From DAIDAN01 sp049303335 (GTDB lineage: Archaea > Aenigmatarchaeota > Aenigmatarchaeia > Aenigmatarchaeales > DAIDAN01): a stretch of 28,298 bases of DNA. Of the stretch, positions 22,349-28,298 are shown one piece after another. The translations under genes were made by a program, and so were the position numbers. How positions within the stretch are numbered: position 1 is the first letter of the stretch; each line of letters begins with the position of its first letter. The notes under the pieces are model-generated. The model saw only the letters and a program-made list of their open reading frames with translations, searched no databases and was not told where the DNA came from. Location: assembly GCA_049303335.1 (NCBI GenBank), contig JBAQNA010000049.1, positions 1 through 28,298 on the forward strand, written 5' to 3'.

Positions 22349-23116
22349 CTATTTTACCAAATCCGTTATCGACTTCAGCACAAAGTCCGGCTCCGTGTCG
22401 CCCTTCGCCAGGTCGTAATCCTTCTTCTTGTCCCTGCCGCTCAAAGTAAGGGCCGTTGCGAAGCCGAGTTTGTTTCCCATAAGCACGTCCGTGTTCAGCT
22501 CGTCGCCTATGGAAATTGTCCTGTCCGCCTCAAGTCCCAGCCCGCGAACTACGTGCATCATATGCTCCGAAGGCTTGCCGATGAGCTCCGCTTTCTTGTA
22601 CGTGCAGGACTCGATGACAGCAGCGAGCGCGCCGCCGCCCGGAATGCGCTTGTTCCCGTAGAAAAAAATCCTCCCATTTGCAGTCTTGAAAAACTTTGCG
22701 CCATCCTCGACCAGTATGCACGCTTTTGCGAGCTTGTCATAAGTTATGCTCCTGTCCTCGGCCATGACCACGGCGTCGGGATTGTTGTCCGTGAGAGCTA
22801 TCTTGTTTTTCCTCAATTCGGTTATCATTCCCTCGCCAATGCAGAAAACTTTTTTCCTCTTGAAAAGCCCGACCGCGACTTCCGAAGGCGTTGTTATCTG
22901 CTCTGGCCTCGCGCTTATCCCGAAACTCTGCAATTTTTTCGCGAACCCTTCCCTCGTAAGGAGCGTGTTGTTCGTCACGAAATGCACGCGCTTGCCCTGC
23001 CTGCGAAGCTCCGAAAAGACGGAAGAAACCCTGTCAATAAGGCGCGTCCAGTACCAGACGGTGCCGTCCAGGTCGAAAACGAAATTGTCAAACTCCGAGA
23101 ATTTTCTGTCGAGCAT
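22349..23116 (-). CDS. HAD-superfamily phosphatase, NagD-like (subclass IIA)
   Basis: 255 residues. HAD motif I is VFDLDGTVW with nucleophile D15 and general acid D17; motif II is FVTNNTLLTREGF; the C2-type cap lies in the middle; motif III is near IGKPSEHM; motif IV is ISIGDELNTDVLMGNKLG. This is the NagD/p-nitrophenyl phosphatase group, whose members hydrolyse phosphoglycolate, glycerol phosphate or nucleotides; the substrate cannot be read from sequence. The start is the ATG at 23116, with a TATA-like TTTTTATAC near 23138-23147. It ends with UAG. SepF lies upstream on the same strand but is separated by a terminator, so the two are independent. Confidence 0.88.
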   Translation of the reverse strand: MLDRKFSEFDNFVFDLDGTVWYWTRLIDRVSSVFSELRRQGKRVHFVTNNTLLTREGFAKKLQSFGISARPEQITTPSEVAVGLFKRKKVFCIGEGMITELRKNKIALTDNNPDAVVMAEDRSITYDKLAKACILVEDGAKFFKTANGRIFFYGNKRIPGGGALAAVIESCTYKKAELIGKPSEHMMHVVRGLGLEADRTISIGDELNTDVLMGNKLGFATALTLSGRDKKKDYDLAKGDTEPDFVLKSITDLVK

Positions 23117-23180
23117 GAAGTGAATTATATGTCAACGTATAAAAAGATTTTTTGCCGGCAATAAAGAATCAGAACGGGTT

Positions 23181-23216
23181 AAAAAAATAAGCAGGCCTGC
23201 ACTTTGCTGCAAGCCT
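23181..23216 (-). terminator. Hairpin terminator of sepF
   Basis: On the minus strand AGGCTTGCA and TGCAGGCCT form a 9-bp stem (one G-T pair) with a GCAAAG loop, followed by TTATTTTTTT. It starts 12 bases after the sepF stop. Confidence 0.7.
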
Positions 23217-23227
23217 TCTGAAAGAAT

Positions 23228-23575
23228 TTACTTCTCCCTTGCCACGTGCGCGTAAGGCGGGGTCAGGATTATCCAGTCCTCCTCGATGCCCGCGATGTCG
23301 CCGTTCAGCGCAACGCAGGTCTTGCGGAGCTTGTCTATAACCCTTTTCAGCTCGCTCATATCCTTCTCCTTCAGGGACTTTATCTTTACAAGGACAATCG
23401 AGCCGTCGCGAACAGCCTTCTGGATGCGGTCCGAGTCCGCGAAAGCCTCAAGCTTGTCGATTTTTATCTGGACTTTGCTGCCTACGCCTTCCATAGCGGA
23501 AGTGTCAAGCTCAATGAACTCATCCTCTGCCAACTCCTTTGGCGTGCCCCTTCCAAACAATCCTCCTAGAACCAT
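23228..23575 (-). CDS. sepF: SepF, FtsZ membrane anchor for cell division
   Basis: Archaeal SepF tethers FtsZ filaments to the membrane. The 115 residues begin with a short amphipathic/hydrophobic segment (MVLGGLFGRG) that could insert in the membrane. An acidic linker and the conserved core follow: KVQIKIDKLEAF, DGSIVLVKIKSLKEKDMSEL, KRVIDKLRKTCVALNGDIAG and EEDWIILTPP. The length matches archaeal SepF. ATG 23575 is preceded by AAAAGGTGATTGT, a strong ribosome binding site. It is monocistronic with a hairpin terminator. Its presence indicates FtsZ-based division in this organism, though ftsZ is not in the window. Confidence 0.9.
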   Translation of the reverse strand: MVLGGLFGRGTPKELAEDEFIELDTSAMEGVGSKVQIKIDKLEAFADSDRIQKAVRDGSIVLVKIKSLKEKDMSELKRVIDKLRKTCVALNGDIAGIEEDWIILTPPYAHVAREK

Positions 23576-23650
23576 ACAATCACCTTTTAGATTCGCTTTT
23601 TTATTTTAAGATTAAAGATAATCTTTATTCCCTATTGCGCGCGCAAATAT

Positions 23651-24358
23651 TTAAAGGTTTAATCGGGAGTATTTTGTTTCTATAGTATCATGCAGCCTTG
23701 AAGGCAGCAATTCTTTTAGTCGTGCCTTACCCTTTTTTATATCATCGCCGCTTCCAACACGCTTAATTACAACAGCTTCCACAGTCCTGTCTAAAAAGGT
23801 GGGATTGCAGACTTTTGAATATTCATCTCCAAACGGAGACTTATCGTTTCTGAGCAATGCATAACCAACGCAAAAATCGCTTTTAACGGCGTTAGGCTTA
23901 AACAAGCCATTGTCATCCATAACTTCTTTCTTAAGTTCTGCAAAACTATTATGTTGTTGAATTATTTTTTCTCCTTCATCCAAGCCAGGCCAATATAATT
24001 GAGACGTATTAGCTATATCCGCCAACACCAAAGGCTCGCGAATGAACGGTGTGTGATTTTCTTGAACGCTAATATAATTTATTCCATTGAATTGTTTCAT
24101 GTAAGCATTCAATGCCCGCTTTCTTGATTCAGGCTGCAAGGCGGGATAAATCGCGCCAACAGCATTATAGAGTGCGGTATTAGGTACAAAATCATCGCCA
24201 ACTCCCTGAACGCGTTCCACTTCCAAACCTTCAAGAAAACCAATAATACTATCGGAATATTTGATTCCTTCATTTCTTGTTTTGGCGTCCAAACGTTCCA
24301 GCAAACCCGCATTGCCAAGAATTTTTATTAAATCGTTAGAAACAATTTCAGCACACAT
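23651..24358 (-). CDS. Hypothetical protein, 235 aa
   Basis: From ATG 24358 (MCAEIVSNDLIKILGNAGLL), chosen because GGGTGAT lies just upstream; ATG 24364 is the alternative. Soluble, mixed helix/strand, with no motif I recognise. Features: FLEGLEVERVQGVGDDFVPN, an Asn/Gln-rich middle (INYISVQENHTPFIREPLVL), and a basic, leucine-rich end (RLKELLPSRLHDTIETKYSR). It lies downstream of UPF0147 on the same strand with a 55-base gap, so co-transcription is possible. Function unknown. Confidence 0.65.
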   Translation of the reverse strand: MCAEIVSNDLIKILGNAGLLERLDAKTRNEGIKYSDSIIGFLEGLEVERVQGVGDDFVPNTALYNAVGAIYPALQPESRKRALNAYMKQFNGINYISVQENHTPFIREPLVLADIANTSQLYWPGLDEGEKIIQQHNSFAELKKEVMDDNGLFKPNAVKSDFCVGYALLRNDKSPFGDEYSKVCNPTFLDRTVEAVVIKRVGSGDDIKKGKARLKELLPSRLHDTIETKYSRLNL

Positions 24359-24413
24359 TAACATCACCCGATTTTATGCATAATGATTATATGCACAGAA
24401 AAGGATAAATACC

Positions 24414-24656
24414 CTAACCTTTCTGCTCGGCCTCCAAAAGCGAAACAATGTTCCATACGACCGTGCGCGTGTACATTGGGATGTTAGGGTCGTTCGTGAC
24501 CTCGTCGAGAGAAGAGATTACCGTGTTTACTTTCACCGCCTTGTCCTGCGCGCCGTTAAGAATGTTTACCGATTCCTCGCACTTCGTGCGTATGTTTCTC
24601 GGCACGGTGCGGTCGTCCGCTATCTGCCGCAGGAGCGGTATGATTTGCTCGAACAT
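24414..24656 (-). CDS. UPF0147 family protein
   Basis: 80 residues matching this small, archaea-wide family: IIPLLRQIADDRTVPRNIRT, KCEESVNILNGAQDKAVKVN and VTNDPNIPMYTRTVVWNIVS. All-helical, with no known biochemical role. The length is normal, so its UAG stop is a true terminator, which matters for judging the in-frame UAGs elsewhere. ATG 24656 follows GGTGAAACCTT. The long leader upstream (to about 24790) contains an 8-bp hairpin at 24687-24705. Confidence 0.9.
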   Translation of the reverse strand: MFEQIIPLLRQIADDRTVPRNIRTKCEESVNILNGAQDKAVKVNTVISSLDEVTNDPNIPMYTRTVVWNIVSLLEAEQKG

Positions 24657-24686
24657 AAGGTTTCACCATTTCGCCTGAACCGTTGC

Positions 24687-24705
24687 CGAAAACCTTCGGT
24701 TTTCG
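24687..24705. repeat. 8-bp inverted repeat in the UPF0147 leader
   Basis: CGAAAACC and GGTTTTCG separated by TTC, about 31 bases before the UPF0147 ATG on the minus strand. It would fold as a tight hairpin just upstream of the ribosome binding site. A regulatory role is possible but unsupported. Confidence 0.35.
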
Positions 24706-24812
24706 CGCATGAAAATTCGCCTTTTCTTTAATTTCGGATTTCATATTTTTCAAAACCCTTTGTTTGGTAAGAATAATATCGGAAGTGAAGGATAAAAAGG
24801 TTCGCGTTTCGC

Positions 24813-24822
24813 ATATTTAAAT
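24813..24822 (+). promoter_or_regulatory. TATA box of the tRNA-Leu gene
   Basis: ATATTTAAAT, 32-41 bases before the mature 5' end of the tRNA, leaving a short 5' leader for RNase P. Confidence 0.45.
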
Positions 24823-24853
24823 TCTTCCGCTCATAGAAAGTTATTGAAAATAT

Positions 24854-25028
24854 GCAGGGGTCGCCAAGCTAGGTTAAAGGTGCAAGGTTGAGGGCCTTGT
24901 CGGTAAGCCTTTCTTTCTTTTCGGTTCGAGCGTCAAAAAGAAAGAAACGCTTAAGCGAAAGAAAGAAAAGAAAGGAAATTGGCTCGACGATAGTCCGTTC
25001 GTGAGTTCAAATCTCACCCCCTGCACCA
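24854..25028 (+). tRNA. tRNA-Leu(GAG), intron in variable arm, CCA encoded
   Basis: Acceptor stem GCAGGGG (24854-24860) pairs with CCCCTGC (25018-25024); discriminator A and encoded CCA follow. D-arm GCC/GGT with GG at 24872-24873. Anticodon stem CAAGG/CCTTG (24883-24887, 24895-24899) holds the loop TTGAGGG, anticodon GAG at 24890-24892, reading CUC/CUU Leu. T-arm GTGAG, loop TTCAAAT, CTCAC (25001-25017). The anticodon loop is uninterrupted. About 86 extra bases sit in the variable arm. Removing 24905-24990 gives a variable region TCGGTTAGTCCGTTC with a CGG/CCG stem and a mature length of 89 nt including CCA, as expected for a type II leucine tRNA. Confidence 0.9.
24905..24990 (+). other. Predicted archaeal tRNA intron with bulge-helix-bulge
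   Basis: A 4-bp helix GTCG (24899-24902) with CGAC (24985-24988) is flanked by 3-nt bulges GTA (24903-24905) and GAT (24989-24991), the splicing endonuclease geometry. Cleavage after the second bulge base gives these bounds. The intron continues the helix: AGCC/GGCT, then 13 further pairs of a pyrimidine strand (24910-24922) with a purine strand (24965-24977). The outer exon helix is weak, so this is a relaxed BHB. Exact ends could shift by one or two bases. Confidence 0.75.
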
Positions 25029-25107
25029 ATCGGGATTAGCGGTGCTGGGTTCGTCCATGCCTGCGTTTTTAGAAACAACTTTTACAAACATAAAAAATCT
25101 CTTTATT

Positions 25108-26166
25108 TTACAATTCTTCAAGAATCCTTACGTAGCTGTCATACCTGTTTTTGGACAACTCTCCTTTTGAAAGCGCCTGCTTTACGCCGCAATCGGCTTC
25201 CTTTTCGTGGTTATGCAGGCAATTATCATACTTGCAAAATGTCTTGTATTTATCGAATTCCGGAAAATAAAGATGAAGCTCGTCTTTTGATATGCCCCAC
25301 ATTCCAAACGCTCTTATTCCGGGAGTGTCGATTATGAAGGAGTTCTCCTTCCATTTGTACAATACCGAAGACGTGGTCGTGTGCTTTCCTTTGCCGGTCT
25401 TTTCACTAACTTTCCCTTCCTTGGCAATTAAATTTCCGGATATCGCGTTTATGAGGGAGGATTTTCCTACGCCGCTGTGTCCTATGAAAACAACCGTCTT
25501 GCCTGATAAAAGTTCTTTAAGATTCTCAATTCCTTCGTTTTTGACAGTTGATGTTTTTACGCATTTTATTCCGAGGCGTTCGTATTCCTTAAGCAGGCCG
25601 TCCTCATGCCCTTCCGCCAAGTCCGATTTGTTCATGCAAATTATCGGCTCTATGTTGCTGCTTTGTATCATGATAAGGTATCTGTCAATAACCTTGGCGT
25701 GAAATGGAGGATTCCTTGCCGATATTACGGCAACAGCCGCGTCTATGTTTGCGGCAATGACGTGTTCGCACTCCGCCGGATTCGCATTCGTTCTGGTATT
25801 GTCCCGCCTCATTCTTGAGAGTTTCGACGTCCTTTTTTGTATGCTTGAAATGCAATATCCGCTGCCGTCATCAACAACGCCAACGCGGTCTCCGGAAACA
25901 ATGAACCTGGAATATTTGAAGTCTATATCCCTTCTCATCTTTACGTCAGAAAGTATTTTATCATTGAAGAACACTCTGAATCTGCCGCGATTTCCTTCTA
26001 CAACAATTGCCCTGCTTTCATCGCCTACGGCGTCAACAAATATTTCTTCGCCCGGGATTTCTGCGTTGGCGAACTTATTTGACTTCGTCCTTTCTTTATT
26101 GGAAATTGACCTCTTGGTAAATCTGCTTTCATAATCTTCCAAATGTTCGCCCATTGAAAACACCAT
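25108..26166 (-). CDS. rsgA: RsgA (YjeQ) circularly permuted ribosome-assembly GTPase
   Basis: RsgA matures the small ribosomal subunit in bacteria. The protein (352 aa from ATG 26166; GTG 26175 and ATG 26154 are alternatives) has the permuted order. An OB-like N-domain (about 45-120) comes first. The GTPase follows with G4 NKSD, then G1 GHSGVGKSS, the switch KGKHTTTS and G3 DTPG, near residues 179-286 of the longer frame. A C-terminal zinc region has C-x4-C-L-H-N-H-x5-C (CKYDNCLHNH). Its N-terminus (RFTKRSISNKERTKSNKF) is basic, as in some bacterial forms. RsgA is essentially bacterial, so this looks like a gene gained by transfer. It stands alone, between a tRNA and a small-peptide gene. 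Confidence 0.93.
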   Translation of the reverse strand: MVFSMGEHLEDYESRFTKRSISNKERTKSNKFANAEIPGEEIFVDAVGDESRAIVVEGNRGRFRVFFNDKILSDVKMRRDIDFKYSRFIVSGDRVGVVDDGSGYCISSIQKRTSKLSRMRRDNTRTNANPAECEHVIAANIDAAVAVISARNPPFHAKVIDRYLIMIQSSNIEPIICMNKSDLAEGHEDGLLKEYERLGIKCVKTSTVKNEGIENLKELLSGKTVVFIGHSGVGKSSLINAISGNLIAKEGKVSEKTGKGKHTTTSSVLYKWKENSFIIDTPGIRAFGMWGISKDELHLYFPEFDKYKTFCKYDNCLHNHEKEADCGVKQALSKGELSKNRYDSYVRILEEL

Positions 26167-26221
26167 TAAAGTCACTTGTTTTGATTATTGATAAGTCTGT
26201 TTTAATTAATCTCTTTTGATC

Positions 26222-26323
26222 TTATTTGGGTAGTGTTGAAATAAATTCTAAAAAGAATTTAACCACTAATACCATTAATAAGAGTACTGGTATTAAGATT
26301 ACCAAAATCTTTGATATTCCCAT
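26222..26323 (-). CDS. 33-residue single-helix membrane peptide
   Basis: ATG 26323 is preceded by GAGGTGA seven bases upstream, one of the strongest ribosome binding sites here. The product starts MGISKILVILIPVLLLMVLV, a single membrane helix, and ends in a short polar tail (STLPK), TAA. The frame is open upstream, but that part coincides with a strongly folded RNA element and no start there has a binding site. No family is recognised; single-helix peptides may act as small subunits or regulators of membrane complexes. Confidence 0.6.
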   Translation of the reverse strand: MGISKILVILIPVLLLMVLVVKFFLEFISTLPK

Positions 26324-26364
26324 TTTCTTCACCTCAAATATTTTGCATTTCGCCGTCTTGGCGC

Positions 26365-26432
26365 TCCATGCCTGCGCTGGCACAGAAGCGTAAAGGCGAA
26401 GTTCTGGAGAGAACTCCGCCCAGCGCTCCATA
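26365..26432 (-). ncRNA. Structured RNA element (nested hairpins), leader or small RNA
   Basis: An 11-bp hairpin (26395-26420; on the minus strand GGCGGAGTTCT, loop CTCC, AGAACTTCGCC) is enclosed by a 6-bp stem GCGCTG/CAGCGC (26421-26426 with 26374-26379). The sequence ATGGAGCGC occurs twice around it. A TATA element on the minus strand (TTTATAAT, 26455-26462) predicts transcription starting about 26432, just before the fold. The RNA then leads into the 33-residue peptide gene. No Rfam-type identity is recognised; no riboswitch core or guide-RNA boxes are evident. Confidence 0.45.
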
Positions 26433-26454
26433 AAGAATAAGCCCCATACCGTGA

Positions 26455-26462
26455 TTATAAAG
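26455..26462 (-). promoter_or_regulatory. TATA box of the structured RNA / small peptide
   Basis: TTTATAAT on the minus strand, about 23-30 bases before the predicted 5' end of the folded region. Confidence 0.45.
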
Positions 26463-26526
26463 GTATGTGACACAGAAAGCCGAAAAGCATTTTTCTTCGG
26501 AAATCAAGAATATGTTTTAGAAAAGC

Positions 26527-26534
26527 TTTTATTT
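26527..26534 (+). promoter_or_regulatory. TATA box of the zinc-finger membrane protein gene
   Basis: TTTTATTT, 21-28 bases before the ATG at 26555; leaderless spacing. Confidence 0.45.
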
Positions 26535-26554
26535 CTGTCTTTTAATGAAGATAT

Positions 26555-27667
26555 ATGAAAAATCACTGTCATAGCTGTGAAAGATATGATAATCTTAAAA
26601 AATGTAAATACTGCAACGAATACTTTTGCGAAGAACACTTGCCCGCAAAAATGTGTTTAACTCCTTCTGTTCTTAACGATAAAAAAACGCCTGCATGGAT
26701 TAGAACCGAGCTTGAAAAAGAATGGCGAAAAGAAGGCGGGCATCCTGATGCCGAATATACAACAAAAAGATGGAAAGTATTTGATAGAAAAGAAAAAATT
26801 CATGATGATAGTTTGATTAAACTGTTAGATGGAACAAAAATCATTCATCAACCGTCTTTGCCGCCGCAAAAAGAGCCTTCAGAAGAACTAAAGTATGAAA
26901 CTCCATTTGCTCCACATCCGCTGAAAAAGAGCTTCAGATTTCCAAGCAACAAAATTATAATACTTATGATAATTTTTGCTGTTGTAGCATATTTCATATT
27001 TTTTGTTCCGCAAGAAACAAAAAGTAATGTTTTGTTGTCATTAGAAAAGACAAAGAACAGTTTTATAGATGGCATTAAAAATGTTGTAAGCACATCTAAT
27101 CTTTTAGTTAATATTGAGGATGTCTTGAACAGCCCTGAAAGTTTTATGGGAAAAAACATAACAATAAATGGAAAATATGGCTTTTTTACGAATGAAGCTA
27201 TTGTTGACAATCAGGGATATAAAATAAATGTCGCGTGCGGACAAGACGGAAGAATTTTTAAATACGGAAGCGAATATAAGGCAAAAGGAACATTAATGTC
27301 TTTTGACACGTGCGAATGCCAGACAAGATTTGTTTATAACATAACAGAAGATGAATGGAAAGAATTTTTGTCAATTTTTCCTAAGGCGGTTAAGCCAAAC
27401 AAATCATTCGGTTACTTGTTTTTGCCATCGCCGGATGAAGGCTGGAACGAAAATACTCTCGGTTTCTCTCCAGGTAGAATGGAAGTCTCACAATGTTTAA
27501 ACCCGCATGTTGTTACAAAATATGTCGGTTACCCTACAATAATAATAAATGAAACTAATAAGATAGAACCTAAAATGGATATAAATAATGAAAGAAGATG
27601 TGATAAAAATTCGATTAAAAAAGAATATTATTTTAAATGCTTGGAGCCTTTGACATTAATTTCGTAA
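26555..27667 (+). CDS. AN1-like zinc-finger protein with one membrane helix and OB-like outer domain
   Basis: 370 residues. The N-terminus (1-34) is a zinc finger of AN1 type: C5, C8, C17, C20, C25, H28 and C34 in CxxC...CKYCNEYFCEEHLP, lacking one of the usual histidines. A charged, proline-rich cytoplasmic stretch leads to a single membrane helix at about 134-151 (IIILMIIFAVVAYFIFFV). The outside part contains an OB-fold-like segment (NIEDVLNSPESFMGKNITIN) and cysteines in FDTCECQTRF. An AN1 finger joined to a membrane anchor recurs in DPANN-like archaea by my recollection, but function is unknown. Base use is more AT-rich than in the neighbouring housekeeping genes. Confidence 0.75.
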   Translation: MKNHCHSCERYDNLKKCKYCNEYFCEEHLPAKMCLTPSVLNDKKTPAWIRTELEKEWRKEGGHPDAEYTTKRWKVFDRKEKIHDDSLIKLLDGTKIIHQPSLPPQKEPSEELKYETPFAPHPLKKSFRFPSNKIIILMIIFAVVAYFIFFVPQETKSNVLLSLEKTKNSFIDGIKNVVSTSNLLVNIEDVLNSPESFMGKNITINGKYGFFTNEAIVDNQGYKINVACGQDGRIFKYGSEYKAKGTLMSFDTCECQTRFVYNITEDEWKEFLSIFPKAVKPNKSFGYLFLPSPDEGWNENTLGFSPGRMEVSQCLNPHVVTKYVGYPTIIINETNKIEPKMDINNERRCDKNSIKKEYYFKCLEPLTLIS

Positions 27668-27710
27668 TTTTATCCAAACACATGTAGCATACGCAACTCA
27701 CCTATATTTT

Positions 27711-28298
27711 TTATCTTGCTCCGCCCGCTTCCCTTTCCACGCGCTCTTTCTCCCTCACTCCGTAGGAGTTCTGCGAGTCTCCGCTGCCCGCGGCTATCAG
27801 TTCGTCCGCGAGAACCGCGGCGAATCCTTTCGGGTTGGAGTGCGCCTTCTGGTATGCGCCCTGCACCATCGTTCTCAATGCCAGGTCAACACGGCGCTGC
27901 GGAGCGGCGACAACGGCTTTTCTCACCATTATGCCTCCGACCTGGTAGCTTGTTATCTCCTCGCGGAGCGCGGAATTTTCCACGGCGCGCACAAGAACCT
28001 CCACCGGGTTTTTCTTTGTCTTGTCCTCTATTGTCTGCAGGATGCCTTTTATGAGAATGAACGCTGTCGCGGATTTTCCGCCGCAGTTTCCGCTGCCTAA
28101 GAGGTGCTTCTTTCCGCGGTGTCCCGGAACAAGAAAGTGGTTCGCGAGCCTCTCTACTATGCTCATCTCGGACTTGTGGAACTGGCTGCGCATTCTTCCG
28201 TGCGATTTCGGAACAAGAACAGCTCTTAGCGAAATATACCTCTGCAATCCCAAGTCCTTCACTTCTATGCCTTTCGTGCCCCATTTGTTGAAAAGCTT
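27711..28298 (-). CDS. rps7: Small-subunit ribosomal protein uS7 (5' end outside window)
   Basis: Binds the 3' domain of 16S rRNA and nucleates assembly of the head of the small subunit. Archaeal-type sequence: KLFNKWGTKGIEVKDLGLQR at the edge (usual N-terminus nearly complete), then SEMSIVERLANHFLVPGHRG, NPVEVLVRAVENSALREEIT and GGIMVRKAVVAAPQRRVDLA, ending near EREAGGAR. The frame runs to the last base of the window, so the true start lies a few codons beyond it. In archaea rps7 usually sits with rps12 and elongation-factor genes; the upstream side is not visible. It ends in TAA, convergent with the zinc-finger membrane gene. Confidence 0.96.
   Translation of the reverse strand, partial: KLFNKWGTKGIEVKDLGLQRYISLRAVLVPKSHGRMRSQFHKSEMSIVERLANHFLVPGHRGKKHLLGSGNCGGKSATAFILIKGILQTIEDKTKKNPVEVLVRAVENSALREEITSYQVGGIMVRKAVVAAPQRRVDLALRTMVQGAYQKAHSNPKGFAAVLADELIAAGSGDSQNSYGVREKERVEREAGGAR

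Noticed and set aside
24556..24753. A 65-codon minus-strand frame over the UPF0147 leader and N-terminus, whose start resembles a small DNA-binding protein (KVFGNGSGEMVK)
   Set aside because: It overlaps the conserved UPF0147 frame, has no ribosome binding site, and its second half is the out-of-frame shadow of UPF0147. The hairpin at 24687-24705 explains part of the odd sequence.
24905..24990. The purine-rich stretch as a simple repeat expansion
   Set aside because: It pairs with the pyrimidine stretch in a 13-bp helix continuing the intron's bulge-helix-bulge, so intron structure explains it.
26324..26473. Upstream extension of the 33-residue peptide to an 83-residue protein (MERWAEFSPELRL segment)
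   Set aside because: No start there has a ribosome binding site, while the internal ATG has a very strong one; the segment coincides with nested hairpins and follows a TATA box, which fits RNA better.
1..28298. Complete reassignment of UAG to an amino acid
   Set aside because: Six genes here end in UAG at sensible positions, including the length-conserved UPF0147, so UAG still works as a stop.
1..28298. CRISPR array, insertion sequence, prophage or toxin-antitoxin pair
   Set aside because: No regularly spaced repeats, transposase, integrase or recognisable toxin or antitoxin was seen on either strand.

Overview
The window is archaeal. It encodes archaeal SRP54, an archaeal-type ribosomal protein uS7, TrmY, SepF, UPF0147 and NurA/HerA/Rad50 repair proteins. 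It also has a mevalonate-isoprenoid gene set, TATA boxes about 25 bp before start codons (leaderless transcripts), GGTGAT-type ribosome binding sites inside operons, and a tRNA with an archaeal splicing motif. The compact layout, many small orphan proteins and a SepF-based division gene suggest an uncultivated DPANN-type or similar small-genome archaeon. That placement is inference.

Layout. 1-3.4 kb: a partial gene end, a probably frameshifted winged-helix protein, two orphan proteins, SRP54 and a DUF429 protein. 3.4-5.1 kb: an HD nucleotidase-like protein followed by the NurA nuclease. 5.2-10.3 kb: the isoprenoid block, with type 2 IPP isomerase and an HD-domain protein on the plus strand facing a minus-strand run of polyprenyl diphosphate synthase, a 48-codon ORF, mevalonate diphosphate decarboxylase and a mevalonate-type kinase. 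10.4-12.6 kb: two KaiC-like ATPases, the first coupled to a membrane protein. 12.6-14.5 kb: a minus-strand operon of cis-prenyltransferase, V4R protein and an orphan helical protein. 14.5-19.7 kb: a HerA-like ATPase, two orphans, an ASCH protein and Rad50. 19.7-24.7 kb: small membrane and zinc proteins, TrmY, a winged-helix protein, a NagD-like HAD phosphatase, SepF and UPF0147. 24.8-28.3 kb: an intron-containing tRNA-Leu(GAG), a bacterial-type RsgA GTPase, a structured RNA element leading into a 33-residue membrane peptide, a zinc-finger membrane protein, and uS7 running off the right edge.

Three observations stand out. (1) Two reading frames linked to isoprenoid synthesis carry one in-frame UAG each: the cis-prenyltransferase at codon 44, and the 48-codon ORF at codon 6, which overlaps the decarboxylase start by ATGA. 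UAG also ends six other genes here, so these are readthrough/recoding, leader-peptide or nonsense-mutation candidates rather than wholesale reassignment. (2) tRNA-Leu(GAG) is interrupted in its variable arm by an intron of about 86 nt with a good bulge-helix-bulge. (3) A compact nested-hairpin RNA with its own TATA box precedes a tiny membrane peptide.

Functionally, the window combines isoprenoid lipid and carrier synthesis (chain elongation in both trans and cis), DNA end processing (NurA, HerA-like, Rad50, with no Mre11 in view), and translation, secretion and division housekeeping. No stretch longer than 300 bases lacks a gene.
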